From a bacterium (GTDB lineage Bacteria > Myxococcota_A > Bradymonadia > UBA7976 > UBA1532), in NCBI GenBank assembly GCA_030427205.1, contig JAUHXC010000055.1:1-58173 (forward strand): DNA of 58,173 nt, in the 5' to 3' direction. Under the pieces are notes generated by a model. It did no database searches. It was not told the origin of the DNA and saw nothing but the letters and a program-made list of their open reading frames with translations. Shown in pieces: positions 32,401-39,059 of this stretch; position 1 is the first letter of the stretch, and the number at the start of each line of letters is the position of its first letter. Made by a program: the position numbers and the translations under genes.

Positions 32401-33129
32401 GAGGCGGCGGCCCTGGTCGAAGAGGCCCGGGCCGAGCTGCACGCCGCCGGCTCGCGCACCGGGGTGGCCGACGCGGTGCACGACCTGGGCGAGCTGGCGC
32501 GCATGACCGGCGATCTGGCCGGGGCCGAGCAGTGCTATCGCGAGGCCCGCGAGCTCTACGAGCGGGTCGGCTCGGCCAACGTGATCTACGCCGAGATCAA
32601 CCTCGCGGCCGTGCTCATCGCCCGCGGGGCCTTCCTCGAAGCGGGCTCGCTGGTCGAGAAGGTGCTCGAGGCGGCGCTCGAACAAGGGCGTCAGGTGCTG
32701 GTGGCGGCGGCCCACGTGCTGCTGTTGCCGATCTCGGCCCGCAATAACGACTGGCACAGCTGGGACGACCACGTCGCCGGGGCCACCGAGCTGCTCACCG
32801 AGCTCGAGGTGGTCGACGTCGACCTCGCCCGGCACGCGCAGCTGGCCGCCGAGCTGGCCGCGCAGCACGGACAGCAGGGGCGGGCCATCGGCGCCATGAA
32901 GATGGCCCACCAGCAGTGGAAGGCGCTGCAGCGGGAAGACGAGGTGCGCGAGACCCGCCGGCTGCTGCGCGAGATGGCGCGCATCGGCGGTTCGCTCGAT
33001 ACGAGCTGGGACGACGAGGGCGACGGGGGCAGCCTCGACGACAGCCTCGGCGGCAGCACCGACGGCGTGCGTGGTCTGCCCGCGGTCTCCGGGGGCACCG
33101 AGCCCGACGGCTTCGGCGGGTCGGGCTGA
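29470..33129 (+). CDS. Ser/Thr kinase fused to STAND/AAA ATPase and TPR domains
   Basis: 1219 residues from GTG 29470. The kinase domain (about 6-275) has ASGGMGQVW, VAIKVL, HRDLKPSN, DFG and APEQ. The ATPase domain (about 375-700) has Walker A GPAGAGKS (Lys414) and Walker B-like MWLDDVQ. TPR repeats fill about 780-1160, and the tail is Ser/Asp/Gly-rich. This is the PknB-AAA-TPR organisation seen in large myxobacterial signalling kinases; ATP-driven oligomerisation controlled by the TPR part is plausible. Its stop overlaps the start of the hydrolase gene by one base. Confidence 0.95.
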   Translation: MTLSVGAFDLESPIASGGMGQVWKGMHRASGTPVAIKVLTGQVTQQPRFREAFRNEARSMSGLDHPGIVQIFDYGEIPAGSPAEGHFGKGSPFLVMEYVDSALSQGLRISAWPVLKEVLLALLDALAHAHARGVIHRDLKPSNILVDRHYMLKISDFGIAFALEADGVDVEQMRAAGTPEFMAPEQCHGLWRDFGPWTDLYALGCVAFTLVTGAPPFDGETPMETMLAKLEQELPPLRARFSVPVGFEMWMRRMLQRAPGHRFQRAADAAWALRGLSLDAETMRRISTGPIEMPAVKGGDTLAWFTEDTAVGEGLDEMGSGAPATYSLEPNFEGTSTASMRATRSPIPVDWRSPRASVESPALMDVGLGLFGLRRTPMVGREEICDRLWRHLRTVHTTCEPRVVLLKGPAGAGKSRIVEWLCERAHELGAGTHLHARHAPDPGPAHGLGAMLLRHLRCTGLKRSELRDRLQSLLQAQGVEESDEWEALTQLITPAALEDRGTGERHIRFFSLIERHLVLLRQLDRMSRDRALVMWLDDVQFGHESLEFVARVLERRDGAFLIVMTAREEDLSERPIEERLLQEVMGQADTELFDIGPLPAEDHRVLVRRLLALEPGLAHQVEARTAGNPHFAIELVQDWVQRGLLEPGPRGFRLAPGASVDLPASLQEVWSDRVTQFLAGWTEPDAVCIELAAVLGQEVDDGEWHALCRLARVEMDPEFREALLRDRWIRPLDDNDFEEGWTFAHAMLREAMERHAIETGRFRAHHLLCAAMLRAHGDSGARLGRHLRAGGAFYAALEPLRQAVTAHLEVGDYQAAEAALIEWLDTLDELDIPDVDRRWVEGHLLIARIAVLRGDLDEADEQAAAAEDEAATYRWDDLMVQALILRSGIALDQGRFAEGSRLAEDAAKMLDEHADLTLHAECMWNLGRLNGAMGEFDIAREALGHAEAAYRALGEDIKAAHCLLYQARIALGQLDPTEAAALVEEARAELHAAGSRTGVADAVHDLGELARMTGDLAGAEQCYREARELYERVGSANVIYAEINLAAVLIARGAFLEAGSLVEKVLEAALEQGRQVLVAAAHVLLLPISARNNDWHSWDDHVAGATELLTELEVVDVDLARHAQLAAELAAQHGQQGRAIGAMKMAHQQWKALQREDEVRETRRLLREMARIGGSLDTSWDDEGDGGSLDDSLGGSTDGVRGLPAVSGGTEPDGFGGSG

Positions 33130-33977
33130 TGGCCTGGCTCGACTTCGAGTGCCGGCGCGGGCCGGTGCGGTTGTTCTACGAGACCGACGGGCGAGGGCCC
33201 GGCGAGCCGGTGGTGCTCGTGATGGGCCTCGGCGGCCGGGGCAGGGGCTTCGAGTCCCAGATCGGCGCGATCGCCGAGCGGCATCCGGTGGTCTGGTTCG
33301 ACAACCGCGGCGCCGGCGAGACCCGGGCGGCGCCGGGGCGCTATACGATGGCGCTGTTCGCCGACGACGTGCGGCGGCTGATGGACCACCTGGGCTGGGC
33401 CCGGGCGCATGTCGCCGGGGCCTCGATGGGCGGCATGATCGCGCAGGAGTTCGCGCTGCGCCATCCCGAGCGCGTGCTCAGCCTCGGGCTGCTGGTGACC
33501 CACGCCGGCGGACGACGACCGCGGCTGCCGCGGCCGACCGGGCTGCGGCGCTTCGTGCGGGTCGTCGGCCGGCGCGGCACGGCCCGGGTCACGGCCCTCG
33601 AGCGGCTGCTCTTCCCCGACGCCTACCTCGCCGAGGTCGACCGCGACGCGCTCCGGCGGCGCCTGCTCGCGCAGTTCAAAGCGATGCCGCGGCAGTACCT
33701 GCTCTCGCAGGTCGCCGCGGTGATGCGGCACCACACCGCCCCCCGGCTGCGCCAGCTGGCCGATACGCCGACGGTGATCCTGCAGGCGGCCCACGACATC
33801 GTCATCCATCCCAAGGAGAGCCGCCGGCTGCACCGGTTGATCCCCAACAGCCGGCTGGTGACGTTCGCCGACGCGGGCCATGGCTTGATTCGCCACGAGG
33901 CGGACGCCGTCAACCGGGTCTTGCTGGAGCACTTCGCCCGGACCGAAAGCGAACACCGCGCGGCGAGCGCGGGCTGA
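33129..33977 (+). CDS. Alpha/beta hydrolase
   Basis: 282 residues; the ATG shares its A with the kinase TGA. Oxyanion region VMGLGGRGRGF, nucleophile elbow GASMGG (Ser99), acid AHDIVI and catalytic His in DAGHGL give a complete triad. It is closest in pattern to the 3-oxoadipate enol-lactonase/lipase-like group (WFDNRGAGET). The substrate is unknown. Cotranscribed with the kinase-ATPase gene. Confidence 0.9.
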   Translation: MAWLDFECRRGPVRLFYETDGRGPGEPVVLVMGLGGRGRGFESQIGAIAERHPVVWFDNRGAGETRAAPGRYTMALFADDVRRLMDHLGWARAHVAGASMGGMIAQEFALRHPERVLSLGLLVTHAGGRRPRLPRPTGLRRFVRVVGRRGTARVTALERLLFPDAYLAEVDRDALRRRLLAQFKAMPRQYLLSQVAAVMRHHTAPRLRQLADTPTVILQAAHDIVIHPKESRRLHRLIPNSRLVTFADAGHGLIRHEADAVNRVLLEHFARTESEHRAASAG

Positions 33978-34019
33978 GCCCGATCGAGTCGGCGCGGCCC
34001 GATGCGCCGTCGTTCGGTC

Positions 34020-34127
34020 TGTCATGTATGCCATATGTGCCACGAATGCCATCGCTGATGCCATGTGTGATGCCATGCTGATGCCATCCGATGAGTCATT
34101 CATGGCATGCCGAGCCACGGAGATGCC
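34020..34127 (+). repeat. AT-rich ATGCCAT repeat tract upstream of lipoprotein gene
   Basis: Seven or so copies of ATGCCAT or a close variant occur within about 100 bp, several as 9-bp units. The 16-mer TATGCCATATGTGCCA here recurs inside 47013-47095. The tract also carries GATGAGTCATTCATGGCAT, related to the words in the QTMAN-like gene. GC is far below the flanks. It ends against the RBS and start of the gene at 34128. Confidence 0.65.
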
Positions 34128-35129
34128 ATGAACTACGCCTCTCGAACCGACATCCGCCGGTCTCGCGGCCTCGCGACGCTGGGCCTCCTGGCGCTGTGCC
34201 TGTCGTGCGCGGCCGGCTGCGACGATACGGCGAGCACCCCTGCCGACGCGGGCCCGATACCCGACGCCGGCCTGCCGCCGTGCCCCGCCGCCGACGAGAT
34301 CCCCGAAGGCTTCGTCTGCGTCGAGGCCGGCACGTTCTGGATGGGCACCGATGAGCGCGACGAGCCGCGCCTCGCCGACGAAGAGCGCCACCGGGTGAGC
34401 ATCACCCGGCCCTTCCTGCTCGCGACCACCGAGGTGACCCAGGAGGACTGGGTGGCGTTGATGGGCGCCAACCCGTCGTGGTTCAGCGACAGCGGCGAGG
34501 GGTGCGAGCTCGAGCCCTGCGAGCGGCGGCCGGTGGAGCGCATCAGCTGGTACGAGGCCCTGGCGTACCTCAACGCGCGCAGCGAAGACGAGGGCCTCGA
34601 GCCGTGCTACGCGCTCGCCGGCTGCACCGGCGAGATCGGCGAAGGCTGCGAGCCGGGCCAGGAGCAGTGCCGCGGGGGCTACCGCTGCACCGAGGCGACC
34701 TGGCAGGCGGACTGCACCGGCTACCGGCTGCCGACGGAGGCCGAGTGGGAGTACGCCGCCCGCGCCGGCACCGAGACCCAGACGCCCGGGCCGATCGACG
34801 ATCTCGCCTGGTATGTCGGCACCGCCCGCCAGCGTACGCGCCCCGTCGCCAGCCAGGACCTCGCCCCGGGTGGCCTCTACGACATGTTCGGCAACGTCTA
34901 CGAGTGGACCTGGGACATCTACGCGATGAACTACGGGTTCTTCGGCGAGCCCGACGTGCCCGTCGAAGATCCGACCGGTGAGGCGTTCGGCGATACCCGG
35001 GTGATCCGCGGCTGCGGCTGGCGCACCGGCTTCGAACTGTGCCGCTCGGGGGCCCGGCAGAACGAGTTCACGGCGCAGCGGCGCAACGATCTGGGCCTGC
35101 GGGCCGCCCGCAGCGTCCCGCTGCCCTGA
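34128..35129 (+). CDS. Formylglycine-generating-enzyme-type lipoprotein
   Basis: 333 residues from ATG 34128, five bases after GGAG. The signal peptide ends in CAAGC. The FGE-sulfatase (SUMF1-like) domain follows: AGTFWMGTDE, TTEVTQEDW, RISWYEALAYLN, YRLPTEAEWEYAAR and MFGNVYEWTWD. A Cys-rich insertion lies at about 125-195. The motif usually RGGSW reads RGCGW here, so true sulfatase activation is doubtful; exported members often act as binding or maturation domains. An in-frame ATG at 34107 is a possible earlier start. Confidence 0.88.
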   Translation: MNYASRTDIRRSRGLATLGLLALCLSCAAGCDDTASTPADAGPIPDAGLPPCPAADEIPEGFVCVEAGTFWMGTDERDEPRLADEERHRVSITRPFLLATTEVTQEDWVALMGANPSWFSDSGEGCELEPCERRPVERISWYEALAYLNARSEDEGLEPCYALAGCTGEIGEGCEPGQEQCRGGYRCTEATWQADCTGYRLPTEAEWEYAARAGTETQTPGPIDDLAWYVGTARQRTRPVASQDLAPGGLYDMFGNVYEWTWDIYAMNYGFFGEPDVPVEDPTGEAFGDTRVIRGCGWRTGFELCRSGARQNEFTAQRRNDLGLRAARSVPLP

Positions 35130-35161
35130 CGGCGAGTGTGACAGCCGCGGGTGCAAAATTC

Positions 35162-35228
35162 TGTTCGGGTTGCGTGTAACGTTTGTTCGGAATCGGGTGT
35201 CGGTATCCCCGTTCGCAATGAGCGAACG
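35162..35228 (+). promoter_or_regulatory. Direct repeats and hairpin upstream of Roadblock-PYP operon
   Basis: TGTTCGG occurs at 35162-35168 and 35184-35190, 22 bp apart (two helical turns), in a locally AT-rich stretch. A hairpin CGTTCGC-aatga-GCGAACG (35210-35228) precedes the RBS of the first gene. The spacing suits a regulator-binding site and the hairpin a 5' leader structure; both are inferred from sequence form only. Confidence 0.4.
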
Positions 35229-35249
35229 ACCCAGACAAGAGGGATACAC

Positions 35250-35612
35250 ATGGCCGATCTGACGGCACTGGTGCGCGAGGTGGTCGGGGGCAACCCCGGG
35301 GTGATGGGGGCGCTCGTCTTCGACGACGAAGGCCGGGTCGAGGCGTCGGTCGGCACCGACGACGGCATGGTCGAAGCGGCGGTCGCCATGTGCGTACCGC
35401 TGCGCGAGATGTTGGAGCGGGCGACGGCTTCGCTCGGCTGCGGCGAGATGCGCAGCACGCTGGTGCAGGGCTCCAAGGCGACCCTGGCCGTCAGCGACAT
35501 CGACGGCATCCAGGCGGTCGCGGTGATGGGCGTCGAGGGCGCCGCGCCGGGGCCTCTGCTGCAGGACTCGGTCTGGCTCGCGCGGCGCCTGCGGGACGGG
35601 GGCCGGCGATGA
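35250..35612 (+). CDS. Roadblock/LC7 domain protein
   Basis: 120 residues from ATG 35250 after AGAGGG. The whole protein is one Roadblock/LC7 domain: GVMGALVFDDEGRVEASVG, then the long central helix, then LVQGSKATLAVSDIDGIQAVAVM. In Myxococcota such proteins (for example MglB) are GTPase-activating partners of Ras-like GTPases; no GTPase gene is present in this window. Its last four bases overlap the next start (ATGA). Confidence 0.85.
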   Translation: MADLTALVREVVGGNPGVMGALVFDDEGRVEASVGTDDGMVEAAVAMCVPLREMLERATASLGCGEMRSTLVQGSKATLAVSDIDGIQAVAVMGVEGAAPGPLLQDSVWLARRLRDGGRR

Positions 35613-36628
35613 TCGAGCTCATCACCATCGCCGCGGGCGTCGGCATGGGCGCCGTCGGGTGCGGTGTCGGCATGCTCATCGGCCGCCGCGGCGAGGCCCG
35701 GCGAGCGGCGCTCGACCTCGAAGACCACCGGATCGACGCCGATCGGGCAGCCGAGAACCACCGCCGCGACGTCGAGGCGCTCAGCCGCGCGCTCGACGAG
35801 CTGCGCGGACGGGCGGCCATCAGCCTGGCCGGTAGCCTGCCGCGCGATGCGGCACCGGATCGACCGACCGCGCGAGCCCTCGAGCGCTTTCCCGCGCGCC
35901 TTCGCGGCCTGGCCACCGTCGACGAGGCGGTCGTCGCCCAGGCGGACGGTCTGCTGGCCACGCCGGTCGACGACGCGCAGCTCGCCCGCGCCGCCACGCT
36001 GGTGGCCGATCTGGGGCCGCTGTGCGACATGCGCCTGCCGGGCTTCATCGGGCTGACGGTCGAACGCCGCGGGCAGGACCCGCTCACCTATCGCCTGCTG
36101 CCCGACTGGACCGGCGGGGCCTGGCTGGTCGTCGCCGGCCGGGGCGGCCCGGTCAACGGGCTGGCGCTCGATACGGCGATCGCCGGCGCGTTCGTCGGCC
36201 AGAATCATGTGCCGCCGAGCCAGATGCTGACCGGGCGGGCGCCGCCGCCGGCGTCGACGCCGTCCATCCTCGACATGGACGGGGCCTTCCAGGCGGCGGC
36301 GGTCGTCGCTGACGGCGAGCTGGTGGCCTACGGCGCGATCGGCGGCCCGGCGCGGGATGTCATGGCCCACATGGTGCCGGGGCTCGTCGCGCTGGCAGGG
36401 CGGGTGCGCCACTGGTGCGGCGCGCCGCTGACGCTGCGTCTGGACAACCCCCACGGCGAGTGGCTGGTCTGGAGCCCGCTGAGCGACGGGCGCGCGCTGG
36501 TGGTCGTCGGCGCCGGCCCGGTGGTCGACGAGCTGGCGCTCGAGCGCCTGCGCGGTCGAGTGCGGCGCATCACGACGACCAGCGTCGTCGAGGTCGAGGA
36601 CTTCCAGATCGAGGAGCAGGCATCGTGA
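35609..36628 (+). CDS. Membrane-anchored protein with possible second Roadblock-like fold
   Basis: 339 residues. An N-terminal membrane anchor (about 3-24, Gly-rich) and a coiled coil (about 28-70) precede a middle region (about 95-205) and a C-terminal region (about 215-330) with strand-turn-helix patterns similar to Roadblock/LC7 (FQAAAVVADGELVAYGAIG, then a long helix, then WLVWSPLSDGRALVVVG). The similarity is by pattern, not certain. Starts and ends with four-base overlaps, so it is coupled to both neighbours. Confidence 0.75.
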   Translation: MIELITIAAGVGMGAVGCGVGMLIGRRGEARRAALDLEDHRIDADRAAENHRRDVEALSRALDELRGRAAISLAGSLPRDAAPDRPTARALERFPARLRGLATVDEAVVAQADGLLATPVDDAQLARAATLVADLGPLCDMRLPGFIGLTVERRGQDPLTYRLLPDWTGGAWLVVAGRGGPVNGLALDTAIAGAFVGQNHVPPSQMLTGRAPPPASTPSILDMDGAFQAAAVVADGELVAYGAIGGPARDVMAHMVPGLVALAGRVRHWCGAPLTLRLDNPHGEWLVWSPLSDGRALVVVGAGPVVDELALERLRGRVRRITTTSVVEVEDFQIEEQAS

Positions 36629-37443
36629 GCACCCACACCCACGGCCACAACGGCGAATCGTGGAGCAACCCCGACGCCTGCACCCGCTGCGAGAAGCTCA
36701 TGCGGGACATCAAGCGCCTGCGCGCCGATCGCAACGCGCTGCTCGTGCGGCTCTACGATCTCGAGCACGGCGCCGAGGCCGCCCGACCCGATACGGCCGA
36801 GCTGCCCGACCTGCCCGACCTGCCCGGTTTGCCGGAGCTGCCGGAGCTGCCGAAGATGGCCCGGACGCCGCGCATCCCGCCGCCGAACCAGGGCCGGTCG
36901 TTCCCGCTGCAGACCGCGACCCCCCGGCGGCGTCATTCGCGACCGCCGTTCGAGGCGGCGCGCTTCGAGGGGGCGCCGCTGGCGTTCACCGAGCCCGAGC
37001 GCGTCCCCGCCGGGCGGCAGTGGGGCCCGGGATCCACGGCGGTCGGCGGGGTCATGAGCCGCGACCAGGGGCTCGACTTCGGCGCGGTCTCCCGGCTCAG
37101 CCCCGAAGAACTCGACGATCTGCCCTACGGCCTGATCACCCTCGATGCCGAGGGGCGGGTGGTGCACTACAACGACACCGAGGCCCGCCTGGCCGGCCTG
37201 CCGCCCGAGCGGGTCATCGGACGCAACTTCTTCGAGGAGATCGCGCCCTGCACCCGGGTGCGTGCATTCGAAGGCCGGTTCCGCACGTTGGCCCGCGATC
37301 CGACGGCGGTGCGGGTGCAGTCGTTCGACTTCGCCTTCGGCTTCGCCCACAGCGAGCAGCACGTCTCGATCGTGATGACGCCCGCCCGGCGCCGCGGTCA
37401 GTTCAACCTCGCGCTCGTGCGGCGCTCGATCAAGGCCCGCTGA
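36625..37443 (+). CDS. Photoactive-yellow-protein-like PAS protein
   Basis: 272 residues from GTG 36625, overlapping the previous stop. N-terminal CTRC and a short coiled coil, then a Leu/Pro repeat stretch and a disordered linker, then a PYP-type PAS domain (about 160-270). Tyr182, Glu186 and Cys209 keep the exact spacing of Tyr42, Glu46 and Cys69 of PYP, the residues that hold p-coumarate, and NFFEEIAPCT with the later FEGRF is the family signature. Thr50 and Arg52 equivalents are Ala190 and Leu192. It may bind a p-coumaryl thioester at Cys209 and sense light, or be a chromophore-less relative. No tyrosine ammonia-lyase or coumaryl ligase gene is in the window. Confidence 0.85.
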   Translation: MSTHTHGHNGESWSNPDACTRCEKLMRDIKRLRADRNALLVRLYDLEHGAEAARPDTAELPDLPDLPGLPELPELPKMARTPRIPPPNQGRSFPLQTATPRRRHSRPPFEAARFEGAPLAFTEPERVPAGRQWGPGSTAVGGVMSRDQGLDFGAVSRLSPEELDDLPYGLITLDAEGRVVHYNDTEARLAGLPPERVIGRNFFEEIAPCTRVRAFEGRFRTLARDPTAVRVQSFDFAFGFAHSEQHVSIVMTPARRRGQFNLALVRRSIKAR

Positions 37444-37454
37444 CGTCGCCGGCG

Positions 37455-38528
37455 TCAGCGCCGGCGGTTCGGGGGCATGAGCGCGTCGAGCGCGAACTCG
37501 ACCGCCTCGTCGATGTGGCCGGTGGTCAGGCGCTCACCACAGTGATGCAGGATGCCGTGCTCGCACGCTTCGGCCAGCGTCGGATCGATGTCATAGCCTT
37601 CGAACGTATCGACGTCGTCCATGGCGCGGGCCCAGCCCACGACGAAGGCGTCGCGATCGGTGAGGTGGTCGACGATGAGCACCTGGCGCTGCGTATCGAC
37701 GACGCGCTCGGCGCATTGCAGGTGCCGCTGCCCGGCGAGAAACCGCCGGTTGGCCCGCGGCCAGCGGCCGAGCCAGAAGGCGGGGTAGATGACCTTGCGC
37801 GCCGGCTGGCCCCGCTCGATCAGGCCGGTGAGCACGGCGTCCAGGCGCCGCTCGAGCCGCGCGACCCGGGGTGAGACCGCGGGCGGCGCGACCAGCGGTC
37901 GCCAGCGCCCGTCGCGGCCGAGAAACTGCAGCGCCTCGAGGCCGAGCTTGTAGTCGAACGCCGGCACCCCCGGCACGACATAACCCGGATAATAGAAGCA
38001 GCAGTGCGCGGCGCGGGCCCACTCGATCTCTTCGAGCATGGTGTAGCGCCCGAGGCTGAAGCGGGCATAGGCCGGATCGTAGAGGCCCAGGATGCCAGCC
38101 ACGCTGCGCTCGGCGACGTCGAAGTAGCTCACCGCGACCAGCCGATCGCCGTCGTAGACCGCGACCTCGCGGGTATCGAACGCGTCGCGGCGCTCGGGCA
38201 GGGCCAGATCGCCCAGCTCGTCCATCACCGGCCCCATGAAGCGAGGGCGGGTCTTGGCGTAGAGCTGTCGCCGGGCCTCGTCGACGACAGCCGGGCCGAC
38301 GACGAGGCGGAACCGCTGCCGGTTGCGCCGCAGGACCCGGCGGGCGCTGCGGCTCGACGAGGGGCGATCGATCGCCGCGCGCAGGTGCACCACCTCGTGC
38401 ATCTGCCTGCCGAGGTGCAGCAGGCTGGTGCGCAGCATCAACGAGCCGGTCCGCCACCAGCCATCGGCCAGGCGGTCGTCGAGCTCCTCGGGGCTGATGT
38501 ACTCGGGGATGTCGGCCTGGATCTGCAC
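37455..38528 (-). CDS. ATE-type aminoacyl-tRNA-protein transferase homologue lacking the Cys motif
   Basis: 357 residues from GTG 38528; a TGA lies in frame at 38547, so no longer start exists. The C-terminal catalytic pattern of arginyl/leucyl-tRNA-protein transferases is clear: VAVSYFDVAERSVAGILGLYDPAYARFSLGRY-like core (split here by segments) and CCFYYPGYVVPG. The N-terminal Cys cluster usual in Bpt/ATE1 (CPxCxAC before the LR.P segment) is replaced by HLGRQMHEVVHLR. It would transfer an amino acid to protein N-termini for N-degron turnover, but specificity cannot be assigned. Ends 11 bp from the convergent PYP-like gene. Confidence 0.82.
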   Translation of the reverse strand: MQIQADIPEYISPEELDDRLADGWWRTGSLMLRTSLLHLGRQMHEVVHLRAAIDRPSSSRSARRVLRRNRQRFRLVVGPAVVDEARRQLYAKTRPRFMGPVMDELGDLALPERRDAFDTREVAVYDGDRLVAVSYFDVAERSVAGILGLYDPAYARFSLGRYTMLEEIEWARAAHCCFYYPGYVVPGVPAFDYKLGLEALQFLGRDGRWRPLVAPPAVSPRVARLERRLDAVLTGLIERGQPARKVIYPAFWLGRWPRANRRFLAGQRHLQCAERVVDTQRQVLIVDHLTDRDAFVVGWARAMDDVDTFEGYDIDPTLAEACEHGILHHCGERLTTGHIDEAVEFALDALMPPNRRR

Positions 38529-38609
38529 CGCGTTCGCGCGCCCGGGTCACGGGTTGTCGCAGGCTCCGGGCCCGCTCGACGGCGACGCTAACGCCCGTAC
38601 AGCGAGCGG

Positions 38610-38751
38610 TCAACCCGCTCGGTCGACCGACGGCCTGCGGTGGGGGTCGAAGTGGGTCTCCGAGGTGCGGCGGCCGGCGCGCAGGCGCTGCAGGCGGGCC
38701 CGGGTCATCGGCGGCACGAGGCGGTGGGCGGCGTGGGGCAGGGGACGCATG
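38610..38751 (-). CDS. Possible small Arg/His-rich protein
   Basis: 46 residues from ATG 38751, seven bases after GGAG. Composition is basic (RLQRLRAGRR, DPHRRP). It lies 81 bp upstream of the ATE-type gene on the same strand. Support is only the RBS and position, and a random open frame is possible in this base composition. Confidence 0.3.
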
Positions 38752-39059
38752 GCAAGACTCCGGATCGGCGGTGCATCGGGCACGGTTGCGAGGACGTACC
38801 ACCGTCTTTCGCAAAGGCCGTGCCGGCCCCGCATCACGCCGGGCTCGACGCCCCTGACGGCGTCGCCGCGGGCGCGGGCGCCGATCGACCGGCGCGGTGA
38901 CGCAGGGCCGCCGACGACGGCTGACGAGGGGCCGTCGGCGATCGACGCAGGCCCGTCGGTGGGCTTCGCGTGGCGCCTCTTGACGCGCGGCCCGGATCCG
39001 GTGTCCATTGCCCGGCCGATCGAACCGGGCCGCCGGGGCCCCTACGCACCGAGGACGCC
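38752..39059. other. Intergenic region before NAGK-NAGS gene
   Basis: 308 bp that should contain the promoter of the gene at 39060. No clear -35/-10 pair, hairpin terminator or arginine box stands out. The open frames across it lack RBS support. Confidence 0.4.

Noticed and set aside
29287..32910. 1207-residue open frame on the - strand
   Set aside because: Antisense to the intact kinase-ATPase-TPR gene; no recognisable domain or RBS.
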